A stretch of 64,000 nucleotides of DNA. It comes from CAWEDP01 sp963807925 (GTDB lineage Bacteria > Acidobacteriota > Vicinamibacteria > Vicinamibacterales > CAVVIG01). The position numbers were made by a program, and so were the translations under genes. Below are positions 16,446-24,162 of the stretch, piece by piece. Numbering within the stretch: position 1 is the stretch's first letter; each line of letters starts with the position of its first letter. The notes beneath the pieces were generated by a model. It searched no databases. It was not told where the DNA came from and saw nothing but the letters and a program-made list of their open reading frames with translations. Location: contig CAWEDP010000003.1 of NCBI GenBank assembly GCA_963807925.1, positions 310,001 to 374,000 on the forward strand. The letters are read 5' to 3'.

Positions 16446-17294
16446 ATGAATCGACTGAACAGCGCGAAGCGGATCCAGGTCGTGGCAGCGCTCGTGGATG
16501 GTGTGGGCATCAACGCGACGACGCGCATGACGAACGTCTCAAAGCCGACCGTTCTCAGGCTGCTGGCGGATCTTGGCGCGGCGTGTGCGGAGTATCAAGA
16601 CCGCACGATCCGCAACGTCAGGGCTCGACGGATTCAGGTCGATGAAATCTGGCAGTTCGTGTACGCCAAGGCGAAGAACGTGCCGGCAGAGAAGCAGGGC
16701 GTATTCGGCTACGGCGATGTTTGGACGTGGGTTGCGATTGATGCCGACTCGAAACTCGTGCCGTCTTGGCGCGTCGGTCCTAGGGACGCCGGAACGGCCT
16801 ACGACTTGATGACCGATTTGGCCGACCGACTCAGGAACCGCGTACAGCTCACGACGGACGGTCATCGGGCCTATCTCGACGCCGTGGAAGACGCCTTCGG
16901 CTCTGACGTGGACTATGCAATGCTGCAAAAGCTCTATGGCTCGCCGCTGGAGAACGAAACACGCTACAGCCCGTCGCGCATCATTGGCGTGCGCTCGGAG
17001 GTGATAAGAGGCGAGCCGGACCCGAAGCATATTTCCACGTCCTACGTGGAGCGTCAGAATCTCACGATGCGCATGTCCATGCGTCGATTCACTCGACTGA
17101 CGAACGGCTTCTCGAAGAAGCTGGAGAACCACGCGGCGGCCGTGGCGCTGCATTACATTCACTACAATTTCGGTCGGATTCACAAGACGTTGCGCGTGAC
17201 GCCCGCGATGCAGGCCGGCTTGTCGGACCATGTGTGGTCGCTCGGCGAGATCATCGCGTTGCTCGACGCAGAAGAAGCGAGATCGGCCGCATGA
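16446..17294 (+). CDS. IS1-family transposase
   Basis: 282 aa, a DDE enzyme that cuts and joins the element ends. The N-terminus is a helix-turn-helix-like segment (residues 1-45: ALVDGVGINATTRMTNVS, KPTVLRLL). The acidic triad is likely the Asp in IQVDEIWQF, the Asp in LTTDGHRAYLDAVE, and the Glu in SYVERQNLTMRMSMRRFTR. The end, NFGRIHKTLRVTPAM, is typical of the single-ORF IS1 branch that does not need frameshifting. ATG 16446 is chosen because it starts the conserved N-terminus and lies nine bases from a good -10. The stop overlaps the methyltransferase start (ATGA). Confidence 0.88.
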   Translation: MNRLNSAKRIQVVAALVDGVGINATTRMTNVSKPTVLRLLADLGAACAEYQDRTIRNVRARRIQVDEIWQFVYAKAKNVPAEKQGVFGYGDVWTWVAIDADSKLVPSWRVGPRDAGTAYDLMTDLADRLRNRVQLTTDGHRAYLDAVEDAFGSDVDYAMLQKLYGSPLENETRYSPSRIIGVRSEVIRGEPDPKHISTSYVERQNLTMRMSMRRFTRLTNGFSKKLENHAAAVALHYIHYNFGRIHKTLRVTPAMQAGLSDHVWSLGEIIALLDAEEARSAA

Positions 17295-17740
17295 ACCTGC
17301 TCTACTACGGCGACAACCTGGACGTGCTCCGGCGGCATGTGGCCGATGAGAGCGTCGATCTCGTCTACCTCGATCCGCCGTTCAACTCCAACGCCTCGTA
17401 CAACATCCTGTTCGCCGAGCACGGCACGAAAGCCGCCGCGCAGATCAAAGCCTTCGAGGATACCTGGACGTGGGATGAGAACGCCGCACGGTCGTATCAG
17501 GAGGTCGTCGAATCCACCGGGGGGGGCAAATGCCCCAAACTATGCGTGCGTTTCGCACCATACAACTCAGCATGGAGCAAGGATCCGTATCCGAAGCTGC
17601 AAATTGTGACGGTGGGCGAGCTGCTGGACGGCAGGCGGATCAACATGCCCCCCGTCCGACAGACGAGCGTGACCTATAAACGCGCACCGAAGGCGCAATC
17701 GAAAGCGGCCGAGCAGCCTCGCATTTTCGGCGAAGATTGA
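17291..17740 (+). pseudogene. Passenger 3: N6-adenine methyltransferase with central domain deleted
   Basis: The 149-aa product begins as a beta-class DNA adenine methyltransferase: LLYYGDNLDVLRRHV, then the catalytic VYLDPPFNSN (a DPPF/DPPY motif) and EDTWTWDENA. After about residue 77 it jumps to a typical C-terminal tail of the same family, DPYPKLQIVTVGELLDG and FKRAP-like VTYKRAPK. The middle, normally about 250-400 residues with the SAM-binding FxGxG motif and target recognition domain, is missing. The junction at about 17518-17535 lies in GGGGGGGGCAAATGCCCC, a short inverted GGGGCAAATGCCCC. The frame is open, so a shortened protein may be made, but methylation is unlikely. Confidence 0.75.
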
Positions 17741-17754
17741 AACTTGACCACTAC

Positions 17755-17764
17755 CGACGGGACG
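17755..17764 (+). repeat. Right copy of 10-bp target-site duplication of the IS1-family element
   Basis: CGACGGGACG, identical to 15344-15353. It starts directly after the right inverted repeat end (CCACTAC). Confidence 0.88.
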
Positions 17765-17805
17765 GCGACCGGCGGCGCGGCGCGCGAATCGTATAAGCTG
17801 AGGAG

Positions 17806-19169
17806 ATGCCGATTGATCGGCAAGCCGTCGCCTCCTGGTACCGCCGCAACCGGAGCCGGTCGCGGGCGCTGTTCGACCTCGTCAGTGACCAGGCGCTCTA
17901 CAACCAGCCGATTCTGCTCCGCCTTCCCATCGTCTTCTACGTCGGCCACCTGCCGGCGTTCAGCTTCAACACGCTGGTCAGGCGGGGACTGGGCGGCGAT
18001 CCGATCGATGCCGGCCTCGAACGTCTGTTCGCGCGCGGCATCGATCCGTCACCCGACGGCGAGACGCCGGCTGCGACGCCCGGCCACGATCGCTGGCCGG
18101 ACCCCGAGCGGGTGCGCCAGTTCGTCGACGAAGCGGATCGGCGCGTGCTGGACGCGCTCGAGCGGGCGAGATCGAGCGGGCCGGCGACCCTCTGCTCGAT
18201 CGCGCCGAGGCCGCGTTTGCGATCCTCGAGCACGAAGCGATGCATCAGGAGACGCTGCTCTACATGTGGCATCGCCTGCCGCTCGCGCAGAAGCGGCGGC
18301 CGGACGGGTACCGGCCCCGCATCGACGGCCGCGTGCCGCCGCGCGAGTGGCTCGAGATTCCGACGGGCCCCGCCACGCTCGGTGTCGCGCGAGCGGACGT
18401 CCGGTTTGCCTGGGACAACGAGTGTCCGGCCCTGACGGCCGACGTGCCGGCGTTCGCGATCGAGCGTCACGACGTGACCAACGCCGACTTCCTCGCATTC
18501 GTCGACGCGGGCGGATACGACGATCCGCGCTGGTGGACGCCGCCCGACTGGGACTGGATCCTGCGGGAGCGGATTCCTCATCCGCTGTTCTGGGAGCGCG
18601 ATGACGACGGGGAGGGTGCGGACCGGGGCGGCGGGGCCGCACAGGGGGCGTGGCACTGGCGCGGGATGTTCGATCGGATCCCGCTGCCGCCGGCGTGGCC
18701 CGTGTACGTGAGCCAGGCGGAAGCCGCGGCGTACGCTCGCTGGCGCGGTGTGCGGCTGCCGAGCGAAGCGGAGTACCAGCGCGCGGCGTTCGGCGCCCCG
18801 GGCGGCAGCCGCCCCTATCCGTGGGGTGATCAGGCGCCCACGCCGGCGCACGGGGTCTTCGATTTTACGAGCTGGGATCCCGAGCCCGTCGGCACGCATC
18901 CGGCCGGAGCGAGCGCGTGGGGCGTCGAGGATCTCGTCGGCAACGGCTGGGAGTGGACCTCGACGAGCTTCGCCCCGTTTCCCGGCTTCCGTCCGATTCC
19001 GTCGTATCCGGAGTACTCAGCGGATTTCTTCGACGGCGCGCATTTCGTCATGAAAGGCGCGTCGCCAGGCACCGCCCGCGAGCTGATTCGCCCGACGTTC
19101 CGCAACTGGTTCCGCGCCCATTATCCCTACCCCTACGCGACCTTTCGATGCGCGAGCGATCGTCACTGA
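17806..19169 (+). pseudogene. egtB: Ergothioneine synthase EgtB, single-base frameshift
   Basis: Non-haem iron enzyme joining gamma-glutamylcysteine or cysteine to hercynine. Two adjoining frames make one 454-aa protein. Frame 1 (17806 to about 18168) is the DinB-like half, with a conserved His in YVGHLPAFSFNTL. From about 18168 homology moves to the frame that includes the HX3HXE iron motif HEAMHQE (18231-18251), LLYMWHRLP and the FGE-sulfatase half ending NWFRAHYPYPYATFRCASD. One base is missing near 18166-18170. Without correction, no intact iron site is made. GAGGAG precedes ATG 17806, and TATAAG lies at 17792-17797. egtD overlaps the end by 22 bases. Confidence 0.85.
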
Positions 19170-20140
19170 TCCGGTCGGCGGCCGGGTCCGTAGCCGAGCG
19201 CGAGGCGTTTGCCGACGCGGTCCGGTACTATCTCAGCCTCAATCCACGGCAGCTGCCCTCGCGCTACTTCTACGACGAGATCGGTTCGGCGTTGTTCGAG
19301 GCGATCTGCCGGCTGCCGTGGTACCCGGTCACGCGCACGGAGACGCGTCTGCTCGAGGTGCACGCCGCCGACATCCTGCGGCGCGTCGATCCGCTGTCCA
19401 CGATCGTCGAGCTGGGGCCCGGGAGCGGCGAGAAGCTCGCGCGGCTGCTCGAGGGCGGGCGGTCGCGGGCGACGCCGATGACGGTGCACCTGGTGGACGT
19501 GTCCGCCGCGGCGCTCGAAGCGGCCGGGCATGCGCTCGCGCAGCTTGAAGGCACCGTCATCGTTCCGCACCAGACGACTTATGAAGCCGGCCTGGCGGAC
19601 GTGGCGGACGGACGCCCCGATTCGGGGCGCAAGCTGGTGCTGTTCCTGGGATCGAACATCGGCAACTTCGATCCGCCCGGCGCGGCCGCCTTTCTGGCGT
19701 CCATTCGGTCCTCCCTTGCTGCCGGCGACGCCCTGCTCGTCGGCACCGACCTCGTGAAGACGGAGCAGGAGCTCGTGCGTGCGTACGACGATCCGCTCGG
19801 CGTGACCGCGGCCTTCAATCGCAACCTGCTGGCCCGCATCAACCGGGAGCTGGACGGCGACTTCGACCTGCAGGCGTTCACCCATCGGGCGATCTGGACG
19901 GTTGCGGCCTCGCGGGTCGAAATGCACCTGGTCAGCGCCGCCCGCCAGAACGTGCACGTGAAGGCGTCCGGCCTCGAGTTCACGATGGAGGCGGGCGAAT
20001 CGATTTGGACCGAGAGCTCCTACAAGTACCTGCCGCACACCGCACGGCGGATGGTGGCGGCGGCCGGCTTCGATGTGATCGAACAGTGGGTCGATCCCGA
20101 TCGGCGCTTTGCACTCACGCTGGCGTCGCGGCCGGCGTGA
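19148..20140 (+). CDS. egtD: L-histidine N-alpha-methyltransferase EgtD
   Basis: Trimethylates histidine to hercynine, the first ergothioneine step, using three SAM. 330 aa, the usual length. The pattern is diagnostic: LPSRYFYDEIGSALFEAI, the SAM loop VELGPGSGEKLARLL, LFLGSNIGNF, and the C-terminal ESSYKYLP with residues that hold the substrate. ATG 19148 is inside the end of egtB (22-base overlap); earlier in-frame codons would extend deep into egtB. The pair makes a minimal two-gene ergothioneine pathway, with no egtA, egtC or egtE in view. Confidence 0.94.
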   Translation: MRERSSLIRSAAGSVAEREAFADAVRYYLSLNPRQLPSRYFYDEIGSALFEAICRLPWYPVTRTETRLLEVHAADILRRVDPLSTIVELGPGSGEKLARLLEGGRSRATPMTVHLVDVSAAALEAAGHALAQLEGTVIVPHQTTYEAGLADVADGRPDSGRKLVLFLGSNIGNFDPPGAAAFLASIRSSLAAGDALLVGTDLVKTEQELVRAYDDPLGVTAAFNRNLLARINRELDGDFDLQAFTHRAIWTVAASRVEMHLVSAARQNVHVKASGLEFTMEAGESIWTESSYKYLPHTARRMVAAAGFDVIEQWVDPDRRFALTLASRPA

Positions 20141-20186
20141 TCCCTGCCGAACGTCCCTCGGCGTCAACGTGAACGACTGCTCCCTG

Positions 20187-20192
20187 TAGTAT
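20187..20192 (+). promoter_or_regulatory. -10 box (TAGTAT) of the transhydrogenase operon
   Basis: TAGTAT lies ten bases before ATG 20203, which would give a nearly leaderless pntAA mRNA. The alternative GTG 20194 is only one base from the box and would be upstream of the likely transcription start, which decides for 20203. Confidence 0.45.
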
Positions 20193-20202
20193 TGTGAGCA
20201 AA

Positions 20203-21348
20203 ATGCGAATCGCGGTTCCCAGGGAGACGGCCCCGGGAGAACAGCGCGTGGCCCTCGTTCCGGAATCCTGCAAGAAGCTCATTGAGGCCGGCTACGACAT
20301 CTCGCTCGAGACTGGAGCCGGAGAGGCCGCCGGCTTTCCCGACGCGGTGTACGCCGAGGCCGCCGTCCGCGTGGCCTCCGATCCGTCGACCCTGATTGGA
20401 TCGGCCGACGTCGTGCTCAAGGTCGGCCCGCCGGAGGTCGCCTCGTCCCGCGACGAGGTGACGTGGATGCGTCCGGGCGCCGTCTACATCGGATCGCTGA
20501 TGCCGCTCCGGCATCTCGAAGTGGTCCGCGCGCTGGCCGCGCGCGGCGTCACCGCCTTCGCCACCGACGCCATCCCCCGCACGACACGCGCGCAGTCGAT
20601 GGACACGCTGTCGTCGATGGCGAGCATCACCGGCTACAAGGGAGTCCTGCTGGCGGCGGTCGCGATCAACCGCTATTTTCCGATGCTGACGACGGCCGCC
20701 GGGATGGTGTTTCCGGCGAAGGTGTTCGTGATCGGCGCCGGCGTCGCCGGACTGCAGGCCATCGCCACGGCGCGCCGTCTCGGCGCGAACGTCGTGGCGA
20801 CCGACGTGCGGCCGGAGGTGAAGGAGCAGATCGAGAGCGTTGGCGCCAAGTACGTCGGCATCGAGCTGAAGGAGAGCGCGGCGGCCGGTGGCGGCTACGC
20901 CAGGGAGCTGTCGGACGAGGATCGCCGGCGGCAGGCCGAGCTGCTCGTCCAGGAATGCGCGCAGTCCGACGTGGTGATCACCACGGCGCTCATCGGCGGC
21001 GTGCTGGCCCCGCGGCTGATTTCCGCCGACACCGTGGGCGCGATGAAGCGCGGGGCGGTCCTCGTCGACCTCGGCGCCGATGGCGGCGGCAACTGCGAGC
21101 TCTCGCGGCCCGGTCAGACGGTCGTCGTCGGCGGCGTCACGATTCTCGCGCCGCTCAACCTCCCGGCGACGATGCCGTTTCATGCGAGCCTGCTGTTTTC
21201 GCGGAACCTGACCGCATTCGTCCAGGCGTTCACGAAGGAGACGGCGTTCCAGCTCGATTTCGCGGACGAGATCCAGCAGGGCGCGGTCATCACACATGGC
21301 GGCGAGGTGAGGCACGCCCGCACGCGTGAGGCGCTGGCGAAGGCGTAA
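20203..21348 (+). CDS. pntAA: NAD(P) transhydrogenase subunit alpha part 1 (PntAA), NAD(H)-binding
   Basis: 381 aa, the soluble domain I of the proton-pumping transhydrogenase that exchanges hydride between NADH and NADP+. Motifs: VPRETAPGEQRVAL at the start, RTTRAQSMDTLSSMA, the Rossmann VIGAGVAGLQAIATARRLGA, and KEQIESVGAKYVGIEL. ATG 20203 is preferred over GTG 20194 (MSK extension) because the likely transcription start lies between them. The stop is followed by AAGGAGG for the next gene. The split alpha subunit, as three genes in all, is the common non-enterobacterial arrangement. Confidence 0.94.
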   Translation: MRIAVPRETAPGEQRVALVPESCKKLIEAGYDISLETGAGEAAGFPDAVYAEAAVRVASDPSTLIGSADVVLKVGPPEVASSRDEVTWMRPGAVYIGSLMPLRHLEVVRALAARGVTAFATDAIPRTTRAQSMDTLSSMASITGYKGVLLAAVAINRYFPMLTTAAGMVFPAKVFVIGAGVAGLQAIATARRLGANVVATDVRPEVKEQIESVGAKYVGIELKESAAAGGGYARELSDEDRRRQAELLVQECAQSDVVITTALIGGVLAPRLISADTVGAMKRGAVLVDLGADGGGNCELSRPGQTVVVGGVTILAPLNLPATMPFHASLLFSRNLTAFVQAFTKETAFQLDFADEIQQGAVITHGGEVRHARTREALAKA

Positions 21349-21357
21349 GGAGGCAGC

Positions 21358-21660
21358 GTGGAGTTCTGGTCGACCGTGTACGTCTTCGTGCTGGCGTCGT
21401 TCATCGGCCTCGGGATCATCCGGCGGGTGTCGCGCCTGCTGCACACCCCGCTGATGTCGCTGACCAACGCGATCTCCGCAATCGCGGTCGTCGGCGCGAT
21501 TCTCCTCACCGGTGGCGACTACCCGGTCCACATCCGCGTGCTGGGCGCCATCGCGCTCTTTGCCTCCATGACCAACATCATCAGCGGGTTTCTCATCACC
21601 GATCGCATGCTGAAGATGTTCAAGACCGGCGACCGCCGCGACGACGCACCCCGCTCATGA
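21358..21660 (+). CDS. pntAB: NAD(P) transhydrogenase subunit alpha part 2 (PntAB), membrane
   Basis: 100 aa with three membrane helices, forming part of domain II, the proton channel. The segment HTPLMSLTNAISAI and later MTNIISGFLITDRML are almost invariant for this subunit. The start is GTG 21358 with AAGGAGG seven bases before it. Its last codons overlap the pntB start (ATGATGG), so translation is coupled. Confidence 0.94.
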   Translation: MEFWSTVYVFVLASFIGLGIIRRVSRLLHTPLMSLTNAISAIAVVGAILLTGGDYPVHIRVLGAIALFASMTNIISGFLITDRMLKMFKTGDRRDDAPRS

Positions 21661-23066
21661 TGGACGCGGTCAGCCAGCTCGCCTATCTCGTCGCGTCAGC
21701 CTGCTTCATCTTCGCACTGCACTGGATGAATACGCCGGCCACGGCCCGCAAGGGCGTCTATGCCGGCGTCGCGGGGACCGCCATCGCCGTGCTCGTCACC
21801 TGGGCGGAGCCGAGCGTCGTCCACCACGGGTGGATCGTGCTGGCGATTGCGGCCGGCGTGGCGGTGGGCGTACCGCTGTCGCGGGTGCCGTTGACCGCGG
21901 TCCCGCAGCGGACGGCGCTGTCGCATGCGTTCGGCGGACTCGCGGCCGGCCTGGTCGGCACCGCCGAGTACTACCTGCAGGTGGGAGAGGTGCCGGAGCA
22001 GTTGACGGCCTTTCGCATGAGCGCGCTCGTCGCGGAGGTCATCCTCGGCTATCTCACGTTCACGGGCAGCCTCATGGCCGCCGGCAAGCTGCAGGAAGTG
22101 AAATGGGTGCCGCAGCGGCCGGTCACCTACCGCGGGCAGAACGTCATCAACCTGCTGCTGTTCGCGGGTGCGCTCGTTCTGGCGGTGGCGATCGCCGGCA
22201 ACCCTGCGGCGTCGTGGGCCCGGATCGTGTTCCCGGCGCTCATCGCACTCGCGCTGCTCTTCGGCGTCCTGCTCATCATCCCGATCGGCGGGGCGGACAT
22301 GCCGACCGTGATCGCGATTTTGAACTCGTACGCGGGGCTGTCCGCGGTCGCGATGGGGTTCGTGCTCGACAACAAGCTGCTCATCACGGCCGGAGCGCTC
22401 GACGGATCGAGCGGACTGATTCTCGCCGTCATCATGTGCAGGGCGATGAACCGGTCGTTCACCAACGTGCTCTTCGGCGCGTTCGGGCAGGTGCAGCAGG
22501 TGAAGACGGGCGGCGAGCCGAAGGTCTACAAGTCGGAGACCGCCGAGGGCGCGGCACAGATTCTCGAGCAGTCCAACTTCGTCGTGATCATCCCGGGCTA
22601 CGGCATGGCGGTCGCGCAGGCGCAGCACAAGGTGCGCGAGCTGTACGACCAGCTGAAGAAGCGCGGGATCACGGTCAAGTTCGCGATCCATCCGGTGGCG
22701 GGCCGTATGCCCGGGCACATGAACGTGCTGCTCGCCGAGGCGGACATTCCCTACACCGATCTCGTCGAGATGGACGAGATCAACCGCGACATGCCGCAAG
22801 CCGACGTCGCCCTCGTCGTCGGCGCCAACGACGTCGTCAACCCGGCGGCGCGGAACGACAAGTCGAGCCCGATCTACGGGATGCCGATCATCGACGCCGA
22901 CAAGGCGCGGACCGTGTTCGCGATCAAGCGGAGCAAGAACCCCGGCTTTGCCGGCATCGACAACGAGCTGTACTTCTCGGATCGAACGTGGATGCTGTTC
23001 GGCGATGCCAAGGCGGTCCTCGGAGAGCTGGTGAAAGAGCTGGCCGGCGGCCCGGGCATGCACTGA
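21657..23066 (+). CDS. pntB: NAD(P) transhydrogenase subunit beta (PntB)
   Basis: 469 aa. About eight to nine membrane helices (residues 1-260) complete the proton path; the C-terminal domain III binds NADP(H). Typical elements: ALSHAFGGLAAGLVGTAEYY, IGGADMPTVIAILNSYAGL, DGSSGLILAVIMCRAMNRS, then IIPGYGMAVAQAQHKV and VVGANDVVNPAARND. The ATG at 21657 overlaps the pntAB stop by four bases; a second ATG follows directly at 21660. No clear terminator was found in the 100-base gap to 23166. Confidence 0.95.
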   Translation: MMDAVSQLAYLVASACFIFALHWMNTPATARKGVYAGVAGTAIAVLVTWAEPSVVHHGWIVLAIAAGVAVGVPLSRVPLTAVPQRTALSHAFGGLAAGLVGTAEYYLQVGEVPEQLTAFRMSALVAEVILGYLTFTGSLMAAGKLQEVKWVPQRPVTYRGQNVINLLLFAGALVLAVAIAGNPAASWARIVFPALIALALLFGVLLIIPIGGADMPTVIAILNSYAGLSAVAMGFVLDNKLLITAGALDGSSGLILAVIMCRAMNRSFTNVLFGAFGQVQQVKTGGEPKVYKSETAEGAAQILEQSNFVVIIPGYGMAVAQAQHKVRELYDQLKKRGITVKFAIHPVAGRMPGHMNVLLAEADIPYTDLVEMDEINRDMPQADVALVVGANDVVNPAARNDKSSPIYGMPIIDADKARTVFAIKRSKNPGFAGIDNELYFSDRTWMLFGDAKAVLGELVKELAGGPGMH

Positions 23067-23166
23067 CGCTGCCGCCAATCACGGGCGCCGCGTTCGCCGA
23101 ACTCCTGGTGCGATCGCGACCAGCCAGACTGCAGGCAGGCTGATTCCCCAGGCACCGCGGCGGCGC

Positions 23167-24012
23167 CTACGCCGGCCGCAAGATCATGTTGTTCGAGTGC
23201 TGATGGAACGCGTCGACGGAAGGGCCTGGCGACCCGTCAGGACCGAGGAGGTGGAACGTATAGCCGACGCGGCCAACCAAGGAGACCAACTCGTCGAGTG
23301 AGGTTCCCATTTCGCGCAGGTTGTCCGGCTCCACTTCGATCCAGATCAGATCGATTGCTTTGTTCCGCAATAGACGCTGAGCTCCTTTGAGAGCCGACAC
23401 CTCGGCGCCTTCCACGTCAAGCTTCAAAAACCCGATTCGGTCGATGCCCTTGTCGTGACACAAGTCGTCGAGCGAGATGCTCTCGACCTTGAGAACCCGT
23501 CCGCCAGTGAAGCGCCCCCGGTGCAGATCCTCGGCCGACGCGACGGCAGGTTGAAGCCGGTTGAAAATCGAATCCTTTTCTGTCACCTGAAATTCGACGA
23601 TGCCGTTTGAATCAGAGATGGCAAGCTGCTCCGCCGTGACGTTTTCGAGGCGGTTCAGCGACACATTGTTTTGCAGCAGCCTGAATGTGGGCGGGTCCGG
23701 CTCAAACGCGTAGACGTGCGCATGCGGGTGGGCGGAGGCCAGGGCGACTGTCCAGACTCCGACGTTGGCACCGATGTCGAACAAGATCGGGCAGCTCGAT
23801 GAAAGGTTGCGAATCATCTTTGCTTCCGACGGACGCGGCACAAACCCACGCGTCGATCTGAAGTCTGCGAACGTGGCGGCAGCCAATCTGGTATCGAACG
23901 CTCCTTCGACCAGGAGCGGCCGACCAAGCTTCTCGCCCACCGTCCATCGTGCGTACTCGAGGGCCAGCGTCGGGTGGCGTGCCGCCGTTACGAGATTCCT
24001 TGAAAGCCACAT
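23167..24012 (-). CDS. FkbM family methyltransferase, atypical composition
   Basis: 281 aa. Residues about 75-260 form a SAM-dependent fold: FDIGANVGVWTVALA, VYAFEPDP, FLKLDVEGAEVSALKG and IWIEVEPDN, the standard FkbM series. Such enzymes O-methylate sugars or small molecules; the target here is unknown. The first 70 residues are a helical extension. The gene is visibly richer in A and T than its neighbours (runs such as TTTGAATCAGAG are rare elsewhere here) and lies between pntB and a dead IS4 element, so it was probably gained by transfer. No good ribosome site or -10 was found before ATG 24012. Confidence 0.85.
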   Translation of the reverse strand: MWLSRNLVTAARHPTLALEYARWTVGEKLGRPLLVEGAFDTRLAAATFADFRSTRGFVPRPSEAKMIRNLSSSCPILFDIGANVGVWTVALASAHPHAHVYAFEPDPPTFRLLQNNVSLNRLENVTAEQLAISDSNGIVEFQVTEKDSIFNRLQPAVASAEDLHRGRFTGGRVLKVESISLDDLCHDKGIDRIGFLKLDVEGAEVSALKGAQRLLRNKAIDLIWIEVEPDNLREMGTSLDELVSLVGRVGYTFHLLGPDGSPGPSVDAFHQHSNNMILRPA

Positions 24013-24152
24013 TCCGGTTCACACCCTGCCTTCCTCACGGAGGCTCAAGGCCGCATATGACTGACAGAATGCCGAACTATATCAGATCGATCAATCGACA
24101 CCTCGTCGATGCCTCAAGGGGCAGATGGTCCTGACGTGGGGAAATACACTAG

Positions 24153-24162
24153 ACTTTAGTCC
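24153..24162 (+). repeat. Left target-site duplication of the IS4-family remnant
   Basis: ACTTTAGTCC, identical to 25659-25668. Confidence 0.8.

Larger units (their letters stand above)
15354..17754. mobile_element. IS1-family insertion element with three passenger genes
   Basis: 2,401 bp. The ends are perfect 15-bp inverted repeats: GTAGTGGTCAAGTTT at 15354-15368 and its complement at 17740-17754. Directly outside both ends is the same 10-bp sequence CGACGGGACG (15344-15353 and 17755-17764), a target-site duplication. Inside are a small basic protein gene, a minus-strand helical protein gene, a 282-aa IS1-type DDE transposase and an internally deleted adenine methyltransferase overlapping the transposase. 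IS1 members usually carry only a transposase and are about 0.7-1.2 kb; the extra genes make this a transporter-IS-like arrangement. It split the short gap between divergent thiSG and egtBD, about 115 bp before insertion. Confidence 0.9.

Noticed and set aside
20164..21531. A 455-codon minus-strand open frame
   Set aside because: It is antisense to pntAA and has no recognisable motif.
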